In this document: positions 37,142 to 49,187 of the stretch, one piece after another
How the letters are laid out: the number at the start of each line of letters is the position of its first letter
How positions within the stretch are numbered: position 1 is the stretch's first letter
Source: Thinopyrum elongatum
Lineage: Eukaryota; Streptophyta; Magnoliopsida; Poales; Poaceae
Direction: 5' to 3'
DNA: 64,000 bases
NCBI GenBank assembly: GCA_011799875.1
Contig: CM022301.1
Span: 321,860,929 to 321,924,928, forward strand
Position numbers and translations under genes: made by a program
Notes under the pieces: generated by a model
Databases searched by the model: none
Told to the model about the DNA's origin: nothing
Seen by the model: only the letters and a program-made list of their open reading frames with translations

Positions 37142-38913
37142 TGTTGGAAAACGTTGCATGGAAAACAAAAAAAATTCTACGCACACGCAAGATCTATCCA
37201 TGGAGATGCATAGCAATGAGAGGGAAGAGTGTGTCTACGTACCCTCGTAGACCATAAGCGGAAGCATTTGTTAACGCGGTTGATGTAGTCGAACTTCTTC
37301 GTGATCCAACTGATCGAGTACCGAACGTACGGCACCTCCATGTTCAGCACACATTCAGCTCGGTGACGTCCTCGCCTTCTTGATCCAGCAAGACGGCAAA
37401 GTAGTGGATTAGTTCCGGTAGCACGACGGCGTGGTGACGTTGGTGGTGATGCTATCTCTGCAGGGCATCGCCTAAGCACTACAAAAATTTGACCGAGGGA
37501 CAAAACAGTGGAGGGGGCTGCTGCACACGGCTAAGCAATTGTCGTGGTTATGTGTGGCGCCCCCTCCCACATATATATAGGTGGGGGGAGGGAGGAGCAG
37601 CCAAGGAGGCGCCCCAAGTAGGCCGAATCCTACTTGGGGTCCTCCCCAAGCCGCCCCCCCCTTCCTTTCTAGGTGAACGGGGAAAGGCAGGGGAGGGTGC
37701 CCCCCCCCCTTTCCTTTCTGCCATGTGGAGGGGAAGGCAGGAGGGGCTAGCCCTCCCCCTTTTCCTTCCCTAGGGCCGGTGTCCAGGGAGAGGGGCATGC
37801 CAGCCCCCTTGTGGGCTGGTCTGTCCCCCCCCTTGACCCATTAGGCCCATACACCTACTGGGGGTGTCCGGAACCCCTTCCGGCGACCCGATGACTACCC
37901 GGTGCACTCCAAAACTCTTCCGGTGTCTGAATATCATCGTCCTATATATCAATATTTACCTCCAGACCATTCCAGAGCTCCTCGTCATGTCTGTGATCTC
38001 ATCCGGGACTCCGAACAACATTCAGTCACCAAATCATATAACTCATATAACAATATATCATCAACGAACGTTAAGCGTGCGGACCCTACGGGTTTAAGAA
38101 CTATCTAGACATGATCGAGAAACCTCTCCGGTCAATAACCAATAGCGGAACCTGGATGCCCATATTGGCTCCTACATATTCTACGAAGATCTTTACCGGT
38201 CGAACCTTATGACAACATACGTAATTCCCTTTGTCCATCGGTATGTTACTTGCCCGAGATTCGATCGTCGGTATCTTCATACCTAGTTCAATCTCGTTAC
38301 CGGCAAGTCTCTTTACTCATTCCGTAATACATCATCTTGCAACTAACTCCTTAGTCACTTTGCTTGCAAGGCTTCTTATGATGTGTATTACCAAGAGGGC
38401 CCAGAGATTCCTCTCCGATACTCAGAGTGACAAATCCTAATCTCGATCTATGCCAACTCAACAAACACCTTCGGAGACACTGTAGAGCATATTTATGATC
38501 ACCCAGTTACGTTGTGACGTTTGATAGCACACAAGGTATTCCTCCGGTATCCGGGAGTTGCATAATCTCATAGTCGAAGGAATATGTATTTGTCATCAAG
38601 AAAGCAATAGCAATAAATTGAACGATCAATATGCTAAGCTAATGGATGGGTCTTGTCCATCACATCATTCTCCTAATGATGTGATCCCGTTATCAAATGA
38701 CAACACATGTCCATGGTTAGGAAACCTTAACCATCTTTGATGAATGAGCTAGTCTAGTAGAGGCTTACTAGGGACACGGTATTTGTTTATGTATTCACAC
38801 ATGTATTTAAGTTTCCGATCAATACAATTCTAGCATGAATAATAAACCTTTATCATGAATAAGGAAATATAAAATAATAACTTTATTATTGCCTCTAGGG
38901 CATATTTCCTTCA
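37142..38913 (-). repeat. 5' LTR of the Angela-type element
   Basis: An uninterrupted 1,772-bp LTR. On the minus strand it opens TGAAGGAAATATGCC. It carries C/G-rich runs near 37640-37710 and a TATATATAGG promoter-like site near 37569 in plus-strand reading. It ends at the TSD CCAAG (38914-38918). Confidence 0.92.
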
Positions 38914-38918
38914 CCAAG

Positions 38919-40418
38919 TCATGAGCTAAAGCAACTCAACAAGATGTGAGTACATCAAAATGTTTAAACGAAAAATGGTAACCCCATTTTGATCTTAAAC
39001 GATGAGTATGACCTATGATCAAGTGATCTCACTTGACTCCTAAGTCGATATACTCTAACATAGGTGACTTTGTCGCTGACCCCTTCTAGATGAAGTTCTC
39101 TAGTGACCTTTTACTTAGTTGTTTCTTTTTTTCTTTCACTTGTATGTTTTTCTTGTCTTTATGTCTCCCTCTAAAACAAAAAAACTTCATCTAGGTCTTT
39201 TTAATTTCTTTTTTAATTCATTGCAAATCTTTCTGCTAATTCCTTGCAAATCCTTGTGAGATTTCATTTGCCAAGTGAGCTGAGTTGACAAAATCTTTAC
39301 TCTGCGTTGAACTCGGTCCCTCTGAAACAAACCTATCAGCTTGACTGAAATACAAGGCTTCCTTGTATATAGTTCATCGGTACAACCGACACGGACTAGC
39401 TTGGTCTCACCGATAAACACCCTCTGTGATTCTGTCATATCGGAGTCACCGACGGAAACCACATCGGCGTCACCGATTTCAACTCTCAGAAAACCTTTTG
39501 CCATTTCTTACTGCCTATTTTCTTCAGCTCCACTCAATGATTCTTTCCTCTATCAGCATCATAAGCTACCTACTACTTTGCAGTGACTCTCAAGGACCAC
39601 ACCTACTTGGCTCATGCTCCAGAAGTGCCCTTCTTGGAAATTGATGTCAAAGGGGGAGAGAGAGAGAGCACATTAAAGCTTATCAAATGAGCACATCTAA
39701 GCTCTTGTATAGATGCTTGTTAACAAAGAGGAGGGAAGTCACATGTCTTTAAGAGGGGAAGACATTCTAATATGCTTAATCCTAGCTATTGATGAAAATT
39801 CTATTTGCTCTGATTTTATCTCACCCTACCTTCTCCCATTATCCAATATCAGATTCAGGGGGAGAAAGAGTCTATGCCTAAGGGGAGAAAAATCTTTGGA
39901 ATTCATTGCACATCTTTAAACCTCTGGGGACATGTCTATATCTAAATGAAGTACTTGTAGTACTCACCCATCACATGTCATCCCAATCTTGGTATTCTTG
40001 TGGTTCACCAAATCTGCCTTAATTGGAGTGTTCTTGTGTTATCTAACCCTGTTTTCTCAAGTCCACTCTCTCAAGAGTCAGATCAAGACCACAAGGTAAG
40101 TATATGCATCACACTCATGTGCATGATGATCTCTTGTTGTTGTACATATTGTTTGCAAGAGGGATTCATAAACATGGAGGTACATTTCTCAATGATATCT
40201 TTTGCTCTGATGCATATAGCCAAGATACATGTAACTCTCTGCTTACTCTGTCATGTTATGCATTCACATGTTAGTATATTCTATCTTCACATGATTGCAT
40301 ACATGTAGGGGGAGCTTATGCATGTTACATGTTCCTCCAAAGCTTTACTTGCTACTCTTCATATCATTTACCTAAAGCTTTGATGTATGTTGTCATCAAT
40401 TACCAAAAAGGGGGAGAT
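38919..40418 (+). other. 3' untranslated region of the SIRE-like copia element, second part
   Basis: This continues 19400-19869. It is AT-rich noncoding sequence. It holds four TCGGT-type palindromes (39370-39480), a GA repeat (39656-39668), several GGGGGAGA blocks and the polypurine tract AAAAAGGGGGAGAT just before the LTR at 40419. Confidence 0.75.
39370..39482 (+). repeat. Cluster of TCGGT-nnn-ACCGA palindromes in the copia 3' region
   Basis: Four imperfect palindromes of the form (T)CGG-5 to 6 nt-ACCGA occur within about 110 bases (TCGGTACAACCGA, TTGGTCTCACCGA, TCGGAGTCACCGA, TCGGCGTCACCGA). They match the denser cluster in the LTR at 40775-41135. Confidence 0.75.
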
Positions 40419-41245
40419 TGAAAGCACAAGTGCCCCCTAGGTGATTTTGGTAATTAATGTCAATATATCTCTTGTTGGACTAATGCTTTTATCTAGTGTA
40501 TTTCAGACAAGTTCAACAATGGCGTGGAAAGGACAAGAGGATGTGGAACCCCTTAAAGGTGTCAAGGACATGCATTGGCTAAAGCTCAAGACTCTTATAT
40601 TTTTGCTTTAGTGATCCAAGATCACATTGAGTCCATAGGAAAGCCAATGCTATTAAAAGGGGATGAGGTGTTGCTTAATGGCTTGCTTACTCAAATGCTT
40701 AGTGATATTGCTCCTAAACCCGCAACCACTTTCTCCATCCAAATATGTCAAAACCCTAAACTCCAACTGGGCCCCACCGATTCTTTCTATCCGGTGCCAC
40801 CGAGTTCATATGACATAGCCACAGCCAGAAACCCTAACAGTTTGGTCACACCGATACGGATCTCGGTCTCACCGAGATGGCCTTGCCAACTCCCTGTTAT
40901 CAGTTGCATTTATTTCGGTCTCACCGAAATAGCAATCAGTCTCACCGAGATGGCTTGACCAATTCTCTGTTGCCCTATTGCTTCACTTCAGTCTCACCGA
41001 GTTGATGCAATCGGTGCCACCGAGATGAGGTTTGCCCTAAGCCCTAGCACATCGGTCCAACCGAGATTCCTAACGTTCACATTTTGAACTAATCGGTCCC
41101 ACCGAGTTTAGCTATTCGATCTCACCGAGATGGGTCAAATGTGTGTAACGGTTGGATTTTGTGTTGAGGCTATATATACCCCTCCACCCCCTTCTCCATA
41201 TGTGAAAGAGCCATCAGAACGAGCCTACACTTCCACCATTCATGG
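40419..41245 (+). repeat. Truncated 3' LTR of the SIRE-like copia element
   Basis: It opens TGAAAGCACAAGTGCCCCC directly after the polypurine tract. It has a TATA-like CTATATATACC (about 41169-41179) and breaks off near 41245, where B2 internal sequence starts. The LTR tail seen at 12314-12561 is missing here, so the end was deleted. About eleven TCGGT-nnn-ACCGA palindromes lie in 40775-41135. Confidence 0.75.
40775..41135 (+). repeat. Dense cluster of TCGGT-nnn-ACCGA palindromes in the LTR
   Basis: Around eleven copies of a 13-base imperfect palindrome (arms TCGGT and ACCGA, centre usually CTC, CCC or GCC) occur in 360 bases, just upstream of the TATA-like site near 41169. Several extend to ATCTCGGTCTCACCGAGAT. 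The spacing is irregular, roughly 20-45 bases. Confidence 0.8.
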
Positions 41246-41488
41246 ATTTTATGCCAAACATTTTATTGAATTCTTCTTCTATCAATTGAGCACAATTTTC
41301 CTTTCCATCATTTTCAAGAAAGACATGATAAAGATGAATAATATGAGGCCACCTCAATTCCATTTTTTTGGTAGTTTTCTTTTATAGACCAAACTAGTGA
41401 TAAAATAAGAAACTAAAAGATTGAATTGCAAGATTTAAGATATACCTTCAAGCACTCACCTCCCCAGCAACGGCGCCAGAAAAGAGCT
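41246..41488 (-). mobile_element. Internal remnant of gypsy element B2
   Basis: About 240 bases closely similar to 10460-10707 of B1, including the primer-site region (41461-41478, one mismatch from the tRNA-Asp type). The rest of the internal region and the other LTR are missing, replaced by the truncated copia LTR. The junction falls at about 41240-41255. Confidence 0.75.
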
Positions 41489-43158
41489 TGATGTCTACTA
41501 CACAACTTGTTCTTATATACTCGTGTTGGGCCTCCAAGCATAGAGTTTTGTAGGACAGTAGCAAATTTCCCTCAAGTGGATGACCTAAGGTTTATCAATC
41601 CGTGGGAGGCGTAGGATGAAGATGGTCTCTCTCAAACAACCCTGCAACAAAATAATAAAAAGTCTCTTGTGTCCCCAACACACCAAATACAATTGTAAAT
41701 TGTATAGGTGCACTTGTTCAGCGAAGAGATGGTGATACAAGTGTAGTAATGATAGTAGATATTGATTTTTGTAATAGGAACAATAAAAAACAGCAAGGTA
41801 GCAAATAACAAAAGTGAGCACAAATGGTATTGCAATGCTTGAAAATGAGGCCTACGGTTCATACTTTCACTAGTGCAATCTCTCAACAATGCTAATATAA
41901 TTGGATCATATAACCATCCCTCAATGTGCGATGAAGAATCACTCCAAAGTTCTTATCTAGCGGAGAACATAAGAAGAAATTGTTTGTAGGGTACGAAACC
42001 ACCTCAAAGTTATCCTTTTCGATCGATCTATCCAATAGTTCATACTAAAATAACACCAAGTTATCCTTTTCGATCGATCTATCTAAGATTTCATACTAAA
42101 ATAACACCATATGATACACATCAACCAACTCTAATGTCACCTAGATACTCCAATGTCACCATGAGCATCTGTGAGTTGATTATACGATATGCATCAAACA
42201 ACTTCAGATTCATAATACTCAATCCAACACAAAGTACCTCAAAGAGTGCCCCAAGATTTCTACCGGAGAAACAAGGATGAACACGTGCATCAACCCCTAT
42301 GCATAGATTACCCCAATGTCACCTTGGGAATCCGTGAGTTGAGCGCCAAAACATATATCAAGTGAATCAATATGATACCCCGTTATCACCACGGGTATTC
42401 ATAGCAAGACATACATCAAGTGCTCTCAAATCCATAAAAGTATTCAATTCAATAATAATGAAATCTCAAAGGGAAAACTCAATTCATCACAACAAGATAG
42501 AGAGGGAAAAACACCATATGATCCAACTATATTAACAAAGCTCATGATACATCAAGATCATGCCAAATCAAGAACACGAGAGAGAGAGAGATATTAAACA
42601 CACAGCTACTGGTACAAACCCTCCGCCCCGAGGGTGGACTACTCCCTCCTCATCATGGTGGTCGTCGGGATGATGAAGATGGCCACCGGTGATGATTTCC
42701 CCCTTCGGCAGGGTGCCGGAACAGGTTCTAGATTGGTTTTTCGTTGCTGCAGAGGCTTGCAGCGGTGAAACTTCTGATCTAGGGTTATTTTTGGGAGTTT
42801 CTGTATTTATAGGATTTTTTGGCGTCGGTTTCATGCGAAGATGGGCTTCAAGGGGCCCACCCTCCACCAGCACACGAGCAAGGCCCCTGGCGCGCCCTTG
42901 TGGAGGGTGGCCACCTCTTTCACCTTTTGGTCCCCCCACAAAGCTTCTAGTGCCTATTTTGTTCCAAAAAAATTTGTCAAAAAGTTTCAGCTCATTTGGA
43001 GAACTTTCATTTCTGCACAAAAAACAACACCACGGTAGTTCTGCTGAAAACACCGTCAGTCCGGGTTAGTTCCATTCAAATCGTACCAAAACCATATAAA
43101 ATTGTTGTAAACATGGCATGAATACTTCATAAATTATAGATACGTTGGAGATATATCA
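41489..43158 (-). repeat. 5' LTR of gypsy element B2
   Basis: A 1,670-bp LTR homologous to 10708-12313. It opens TGATGTCTACTAC on the plus strand and ends ATATATCA at 43158, where the pol gene of element D begins. Compared with the B1 LTR it has an extra segment near 42364-42415. Frames at 42568-43069 are not coding. Confidence 0.8.
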
Positions 43159-43369
43159 GTAAGGAGTCAGGTATAAACCTTGAGTTTGATTGTGTCAAAT
43201 CTTTTATGGATACCGATGTTTTCGTGAATTTAGCACTAAATATGGACTTGACTCTGAGATAGTAGCTTCTTTTTGTGAATCATTTGCTACTCGTGTTGAT
43301 CTCCCTAAGGAGAAGTGGTTTAAATATCATCCTCCCATTGAAGTAAAATAGTAGAACCCATTAAAGCTA
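43159..43369 (+). pseudogene. Gag end of Athila-like gypsy element D
   Basis: The frame reads FREFSTKYGLDSEIVASFCESFATRV, given here by position (43215-43290), then DLPKEKWFKYHPPIEVK and a TAG at about 43351. A one-base loss there shifts the frame. The next codons (EPIKA) continue across the solo LTR into 44872. This is the end of gag of a Triticeae Athila-type element, cut on the left by B2. Confidence 0.6.
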
Positions 43370-44871
43370 TGATACATCCATTTTGCATCATGTTTTCCTA
43401 CTGTTATTTATGATGTTTTTATGCATAATAATGCTTTTTGGAGTAATTCTAATGCCTTTTCTCTCATAACATGCAAGGTATACACAAAGAGGGAGAATTC
43501 CGGCAGCTGGAAATCTGGACCTGAAAAAGCTATGTCAGGCTACCTATTCTGCACAACTCCAAATGAGCCGAAACTTCACGGAGATTTTTATGGAATAAAT
43601 GAGGAATATTGGAGCCAATAAGTACCAGAGGGGGCCCACCAGGTGGGCACAACCCACCTGGGCATGCCAGGGAGCCTAGGCGCGCCCTGGTGGGTTGTGC
43701 TCCCCTCGGCCCACCTCCGGTGCCCATCTTCCGGTATATAAGTCATTTTGACCTAGAAAAAATCAGGAGAGGACTTTCGGGACAGAGCGCCTCCGTCTCG
43801 AGGCGGAACTTGGGCAAGAGCACTTTTGCCCTCCGGCGGAGCGATTCCGCCGGGGGAACTTCCCTCCCGGAGGGGGAAATCATCGTCATCATTATCACCA
43901 ACAACTCTCCCATCTTGGGGAGGGCAATCTCCATCAACATCTTCAATAGCACCATCTCCTCTCAAACCCTAGTTCATCTCTTGTGTTCAATCTTTGTACC
44001 GGAACTATAGATTGGTGCTTGTGGGTGACTAGTAGTGTTGATTACATCTTGTAGTTGATTACTATATGGTTTATTTGGTGGAAGATTATATGTTCAGATC
44101 CAATATGCTATTTAATACCCCTCTGATCTTGAGCATGATTATCATTTGTGAGTAGTTACTTTCGTTCTTGAGGTCACGGGAGAAATCATGTTGCAAGTAA
44201 TCATGTGAATTTGATATGTGTTCGATATTTTGATAGTGTGTATCTTGTGATTCCCTTAGTGGTGTCATGTGAACGTCGACTACATGACACTTCACCATAT
44301 TTGGGCCTAAGGGAATGCATTTTGGAGTAGTTATTAGATGATGGGTTGCGAGAGTGATAGAAGCTTAAACCCTAGTTTATGCGCTATTCCGTAAGGGACC
44401 GATTGGATCCAAAAGTTTAATGCTATGGTTAGAATTTATTCTAAATACTTTTCTCGTAGTTGCGGATGCTTGCGAGGGGCTTAATCATAAGTAGGAGAAG
44501 TAAGAACAGCACCGGTCCACCCACATAACAAATTATCAAAGTAGCGAACGCAAATCGAACCAACATGATGAAAGTGACTAGAGGAAATTCCCGTGTACCC
44601 TCAAGAACGCTTTGCTTATTATAAGAGACCGTTTTGGCCTGTCCTTTGCCTCAAAAGGATTGGGCTACCTTGCTGCACTTTTGTTACTACTATTGTTACT
44701 TGCTCGTTACAAATTATCTGGCTATCAAACTACTCTGCTACTTACAATTTCAGTACTTGTAGACATTACCTTGCTGAAAACCGCTTGTCATTTCCTTCTG
44801 CTCCTCGTTGGGTTCGACACTCTTACTTATCGCAAAGGCTACAATTGATCCCATATACTTGTGGGTCATCA
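43370..44871 (+). mobile_element. Solo LTR of a gypsy element (WHAM/Fatima-like) inside element D
   Basis: The 1,502-bp LTR opens TGATACATCCATTTTGC and ends GTGGGTCATCA. It is flanked by AGCTA (43365-43369) and AGCTG (44872-44876), a TSD with one change. The D reading frame continues across it (PIKA then EEENITYNV). No internal region is present, so LTR-LTR recombination has removed the rest. It includes a TATA-like TATATAAG (43733-43741) and a GC-rich inverted repeat near 43832-43855 (CCGGCGGAGCGATTCCGCCGG). Confidence 0.8.
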
Positions 44872-46482
44872 AGCTGAAGAAGAAAACATTACTTATAATG
44901 TTGATCCAGTTATTCCTATTGCTTATGTGGAGAAACCACCTTTTCCTATTAGGATAAAAGAACATGCTAAAGCTTCAGCTGTAGTCCGTAAGAGTTATAC
45001 AAGAACACCTACACCCTCTGAACAAATTAAAGTTGAACCTAATGTTGCTATGGTTAAAGATCTCTTGGGTGAAAATATTGATGGGCATGTTATTTATTTC
45101 TGTGATGAAGCTACTAGAATTGCTAAACCCGGTGAAAGGATAAACATAGACCAGTTGTTGACACGCATGTTGTCTCTGTTAAAATAGGAGATCATTGTTA
45201 TCATGGCTTATGTGATGTGGGTGCTAGCGTGAGTGCAATCCCTTTTACTTTATATCAATAAATTATGAATGATATTGCACCTTCTGAAATAGAAGATATT
45301 GATGTTACTATCAAGCTTGCTAATAGAGACGCTGTCACACCACATGGGATTGTTAGAGATGTTGAAGTCTTGTGTGGGAAAATAAAATACCCTATTAATT
45401 TTCTAGTTCTTGGTTCCCCACAAGATGATTTTTGTCCCATTATATTTGGTAGACCTTTCTTAAACACCATTAATGCTAAGATAGATTGTGAGAAAGAAAC
45501 TATTAGCGTAAGCTTTGGTGATGTGTCTCATGAGTTTAATTTCTCCAAATTCCGTAGACAACCTCGTGATAAAGAATTACCTAGTAAGGATGAAATTATT
45601 TGTCCTGCTTCTATTGCCGTGCCTCCTACTGATCCTTTAGAACAATATTTGCCAGACCATGAAAATGATATGTTTATGAATTAAAGAAATGAAATAGATG
45701 AGATATTCTTTAAAAAAATGCCTGTTTTGAAACACAATTTTCCTGTTGAGAATCTTGGAGATCCTCTTCCTCCCAATAGTGATCCTGTGTTTGAGCTTAA
45801 ACAATTACCTGATACTTTGAAATATGCTTATCTTGATGAAAAGAAGATATATCCTGTTATTATTAGTGCTAACCTTTCAGAGCATGAAGAAAAGAATTGT
45901 TGAGAACTCTAAGGAAGCACCGTGCCGATATTGGATACACTCTTGATGATCTTAAGGGCATTAGTCCCACTCTATGTCAGCATAAAATTAATATGGAACC
46001 TGATGCTAAACCAGTTGTTGATCACCAGCGATAGTTAAATGGAAAAATGAAAGAAGTGGTAAGAAATGAAATACTAAAGCTTCTGGAAGCAGGTATAATC
46101 TATCCTATTGCTGATAGTAGATGGGTAAGTCTTGTTCACTGTGTCCCTAAGAAGGGAGGTATTACTGTTGTTCGTAATGATAAAAATGAACTTATCCCAC
46201 AGAGAATTATCACAGGTTATAGGATGGTAATTGATTTTAGAAAATTAAATAAAGCTACTAGAAAAGATCATTATCCTCTACCTTTTATTGATCAAGTGCT
46301 AGAAAGACTATCAAAACATACACATCTTTGCCTTCTAGATGGATACTCTGGTTTTTCCCAAATACCTGTGTCACAAGAGGATCAAGAAAAAATTACTTTT
46401 ACATGCCCTTTTGGTACCTTTGCTTACAGACGTATGCCTTTTGGTTTATGCAATGCACCCGCTACTTTTCAAAGATGTATGA
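44872..46482 (+). pseudogene. Protease and RT region of Athila-like gypsy element D
   Basis: Broken plus-strand frames carry the pol of an Athila-type element. 44872-45187 has NVDPVIPIAYVEKPPFPIR and linker. The protease DVGASVSAIPFTLY (near 45215-45255) and its C-terminal half (VLGSPQDDFCPIIFGRPFLNT) lie in 45265-45684. 45718-45903 has the pre-RT linker. RT starts at 46047 (KMKEVVRNEILKLLEAGIIYPI), then VHCVPKKGG, YRMVIDFRKLNKATRKDHYPLPFIDQ, LDGYSGFSQIPV and YRRMPFGLCNAPATFQRCM. It is cut at 46482 by element C, before the catalytic FMDD box. Seven more bases of D appear at 53598-53604. Stops and frameshifts occur at about 45185, 45258, 45682, 45901 and 46032. Confidence 0.85.
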
Positions 46483-48063
46483 TGCTACATCTCCAACGTA
46501 TATATAATTTTTTATTGTTCCATGCTATTATATTATCTGTTTTGGATGTTTTATATGCATTAATATGCTATTTTATATTATTTTTGGGACTAACCTATTA
46601 ACCTAGAGCCCTGTGCTAGTTTCTGTTTTTTCCTAGTTTTTGAGATTTACAGAAAAGGAATATCAAACGGACTCCAAACGGAATAAAACTTTACGATGAT
46701 TTTTCTTGGACCAGAAGACATCCACAGAGCTTGGAGACGGGGTCAGACGATGGCCGAGGAGGCCACAAGCCTGCCAGGCGCGCCCCTGGGGGGGCGCGCC
46801 TTGAGGGCTTGTGGGCCCCTCGGGGGTCTCCTAACCCGAATTCTTGCTCTATAAATTCCCAAATATTCCCAAACCACCAGAAGCGTCCACCAAAATACTT
46901 TTCCACAGCCGCAAGCCTCTGTTCCCGTGAGATCCCATCTTGGGGCCTTTTCCGGCACCCCGTCGGAGGGGGATTCGATCATGAAAGGCCTCTACATCAA
47001 CCTTGCTACCCTACCGATGATGCATGAGTAGTTTACCACATACCTACGGGTCCATGGCTAGTAGCTAGATGGCTTCTTCTCTCTGTTTGATCTTCAATAC
47101 AATGTTCTCCTCGATGTTCTTGGAGATCTATTCGATGTAATACTTTTTTGCGGTGTGTTTGTTGAGATACAATGAATTGTGGATTTATGATCATATTATC
47201 TATGAATATTATTTGAGTCTTCTCTAAACTATTTTAAGCATGATTAAGATATCTTTGTATTTCTCTTTGAACTATCGGTCTGGTTTGGCCAACTAGATTG
47301 GTTTTTCTTGCAATGGGAGAGGTGCTTAGTTTTGGGTTCAATCTTGCGGTGTCCTCACCCAGTGACAGAAGGGGTAGTGAGGCACGTATTCTATTATTGC
47401 CATCGAGGATAAAAAGATGGGTTTTCATCATATTGCTTGAGTTTATCCCTCTACATCATGTCATCTTATTTAAAGTGTTGCTCTGTTCTTATGAACTTAA
47501 TACTCTAGATGCAGGCAGGAGTCGATCGATGTGTGGAGTAATAGTAGTAGATGCAGAATCGTTTTGGTCTACTTGTCACGGACGTGATGCCTATATTCAT
47601 GATCATTGCCTTAGATATCGTCATAACTTTGCGCTTTTCTATCAATTGCTCAACAGTAATTTGTTCACCCACCGTATGCTATCTTCAAGAGAGAAGCCTC
47701 TAGTGAAACCTATGGCCCTCGGGTCTATTTTCCATCATATATTTTCAGATCTATAAACCAAAAAACCCAAAAATACTTTACTGCAATTTATTTGTTTTTA
47801 CTTTGTTTTACGTTTTAGTAATCTTTTATACCTATCTCTATTAGATCTCACTCTTGTTCGAGACTGTGAAGGGATTGACAACCCCTTTTTCGCGTTGAGT
47901 GCAAGTGATTGTTAGTTTGTGCAGGTGCATAGATTGGAGACTTGCTTGTACCTCCTACTGGATTAATACCTTGGTTCTTAACTAAGAGAAATACTTATCT
48001 CTACTTTGCTGCATCACCCTTTCCTTTTCAAGGGAAAAATCAACGCAAGCTCAAGAAGTAGCA
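46483..48063 (+). repeat. 5' LTR of element C
   Basis: A 1,581-bp LTR with a single copy of the TATA segment (CTATAAATTCCC, near 46849). The 3' LTR is longer mainly because that segment is duplicated. Frames at 46731-47027 and 47298-47756 are not coding. Confidence 0.85.
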
Positions 48064-48074
48064 GGAAGAATTTC

Positions 48075-48092
48075 TGGCGCCGTTGCCGGGGA
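48075..48092 (+). other. Primer-binding site of element C
   Basis: TGGCGCCGTTGCCGGGGA, eleven bases after the 5' LTR, is the tRNA-Asp-type site shared with the B and 2487-9892 elements. Confidence 0.85.
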
Positions 48093-48298
48093 GGTTCTAC
48101 ATCAAGCCTACCAAGTAACCATCATAAACTCTCATCTCTTGCATTACATTATTTGCCATTTGCCTCTCATTTTCCTCTCCCCCACTTCTAAAATGTTTTC
48201 AAAAAAACACAAAAAGATTTGCCTTTTTATTCGCCCTTCTTTCGTTCGTCTTTTTCATTTGCTTTTTTGCTCGTTTGCTAGATTGGTTTCTTGCCACC

Positions 48299-49187
48299 AT
48301 GTCTAAATATGGGGAGGTTATCATGGGAAAGGATAGTAATAATCTGGAGGGAAACTTTGATGACTATGCTAATAATGATCCTCATGAAGAACCTACTATC
48401 ATACATACTAAAAAAACTCCGCGTGGGTAGTGGCAATATTATTGGAAAAGGTGTTATTCAAGATTTCTTTACTTGTGCCGGTACAATACCCATGCTAGGA
48501 GGATCAATACTTAATAAAACTAATAGCTATGTGGATGCAATATCTTTGCTTGTGATTGAACTTGAAAGACAATTTGTTCACGTGCATCCGTGCATACAAA
48601 GGGTTTTCCTAGAATTCTCTAATTTTCATCACCCGTCCGTTAAACGCATTGCCACCATATTCCTAGCTCATGAATTTGGGTTTATTTTGAAGGAAGCGGG
48701 AGAAATATTTGCTCATTATAATATCAATGGTGGTTGTCCTCCCATAGAGGAGATCCTTTTTAATCAAGAAGAAATAATGAGATTGCAATCACCGGATTAT
48801 GCCGCTTATAATGAAAATTTAAGAAAGAAAGTTCCTCCTGATGTTTTGGTTGATAAGATTTCTGAACTCAATGATAGATTTGCTATACAAAATAACGGAT
48901 TTGGGTTTGTGCTAAGAGGTAAACTTATAGAATTCATTCAAAGGAACGTTCATAATGAAGAAATAATTATCAAGTACAAAGGGCCGAAGGAGGATCCTAT
49001 TCCTCCCAAACTTGATCTTATAGATCCTTACCCTATTAAATGTAGCCCCTTTGATTACTTTTGTTTGCCACTAAGAAAGCTTTCTTCCGAGAGGAGGGAG
49101 TATGAAAGGAGCATGGATGATCTCCCTCACTTTTATGGCAATACCTACATCTATGTTTTATGCCTAGCTAGGGGCGTTAAACAATAG
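48299..49187 (+). pseudogene. Gag-like ORF of Sabrina-type element C
   Basis: I place the start at ATG 48299 (context CACCATG, MSKYGEVIMGKDSNN) rather than the out-of-phase ATG at 48291. After 43 codons a one-base insertion in GTGGGTAGTGG (about 48424-48427) forces a shift into the frame that runs open to 49187. The protein has DFFTCAGTIPMLGGSILNKTN, ELERQFVHVHPCIQRV, FLAHEFGFILKEAGEIFAHYNINGG by position, and ends with YVLCLARGVKQ. It has no zinc knuckle or enzyme motif. It sits where gag should be and is specific to this group of non-autonomous elements. Its function is unknown. Confidence 0.6.

Larger units (their letters stand above)
19870..38913 (-). mobile_element. BARE-1/WIS/Angela-type copia element, complete but carrying a nested gypsy element
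   Basis: On the plus strand the element opens TGTTGG and ends TTTCCTTCA, so the minus strand reads TGAAGGAAATATGCC...CCAACA, the classic Triticeae Angela/BARE LTR. The TSD is CCAAG at 19865-19869 and 38914-38918. Both LTRs are 1,772 bp once the nested gypsy element and one TSD copy are removed from the left one, which confirms every boundary. An initiator-Met-type primer site and a purine tract (AAGTGGGAGAC) adjoin the LTRs. It sits in the 3' untranslated region of the SIRE-like copia element, in the opposite orientation. The coding region has several stops and frameshifts. Confidence 0.92.

Noticed and set aside
40777..41130. CRISPR-like array of short palindromic repeats
   Set aside because: Repeat units are only 13 bases, spacing is irregular, and they lie in a plant copia LTR. 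Not a CRISPR array.
43828..43860. GC-rich inverted repeat as a terminator
   Set aside because: Rho-independent terminators do not apply in a plant nuclear LTR. It may be an RNA hairpin in the leader.
44593..44877. 94-codon ORF with hydrophobic segment
   Set aside because: Lies wholly in the 3' part of a solo LTR. The Leu-rich translation is not conserved as protein in related LTRs here.
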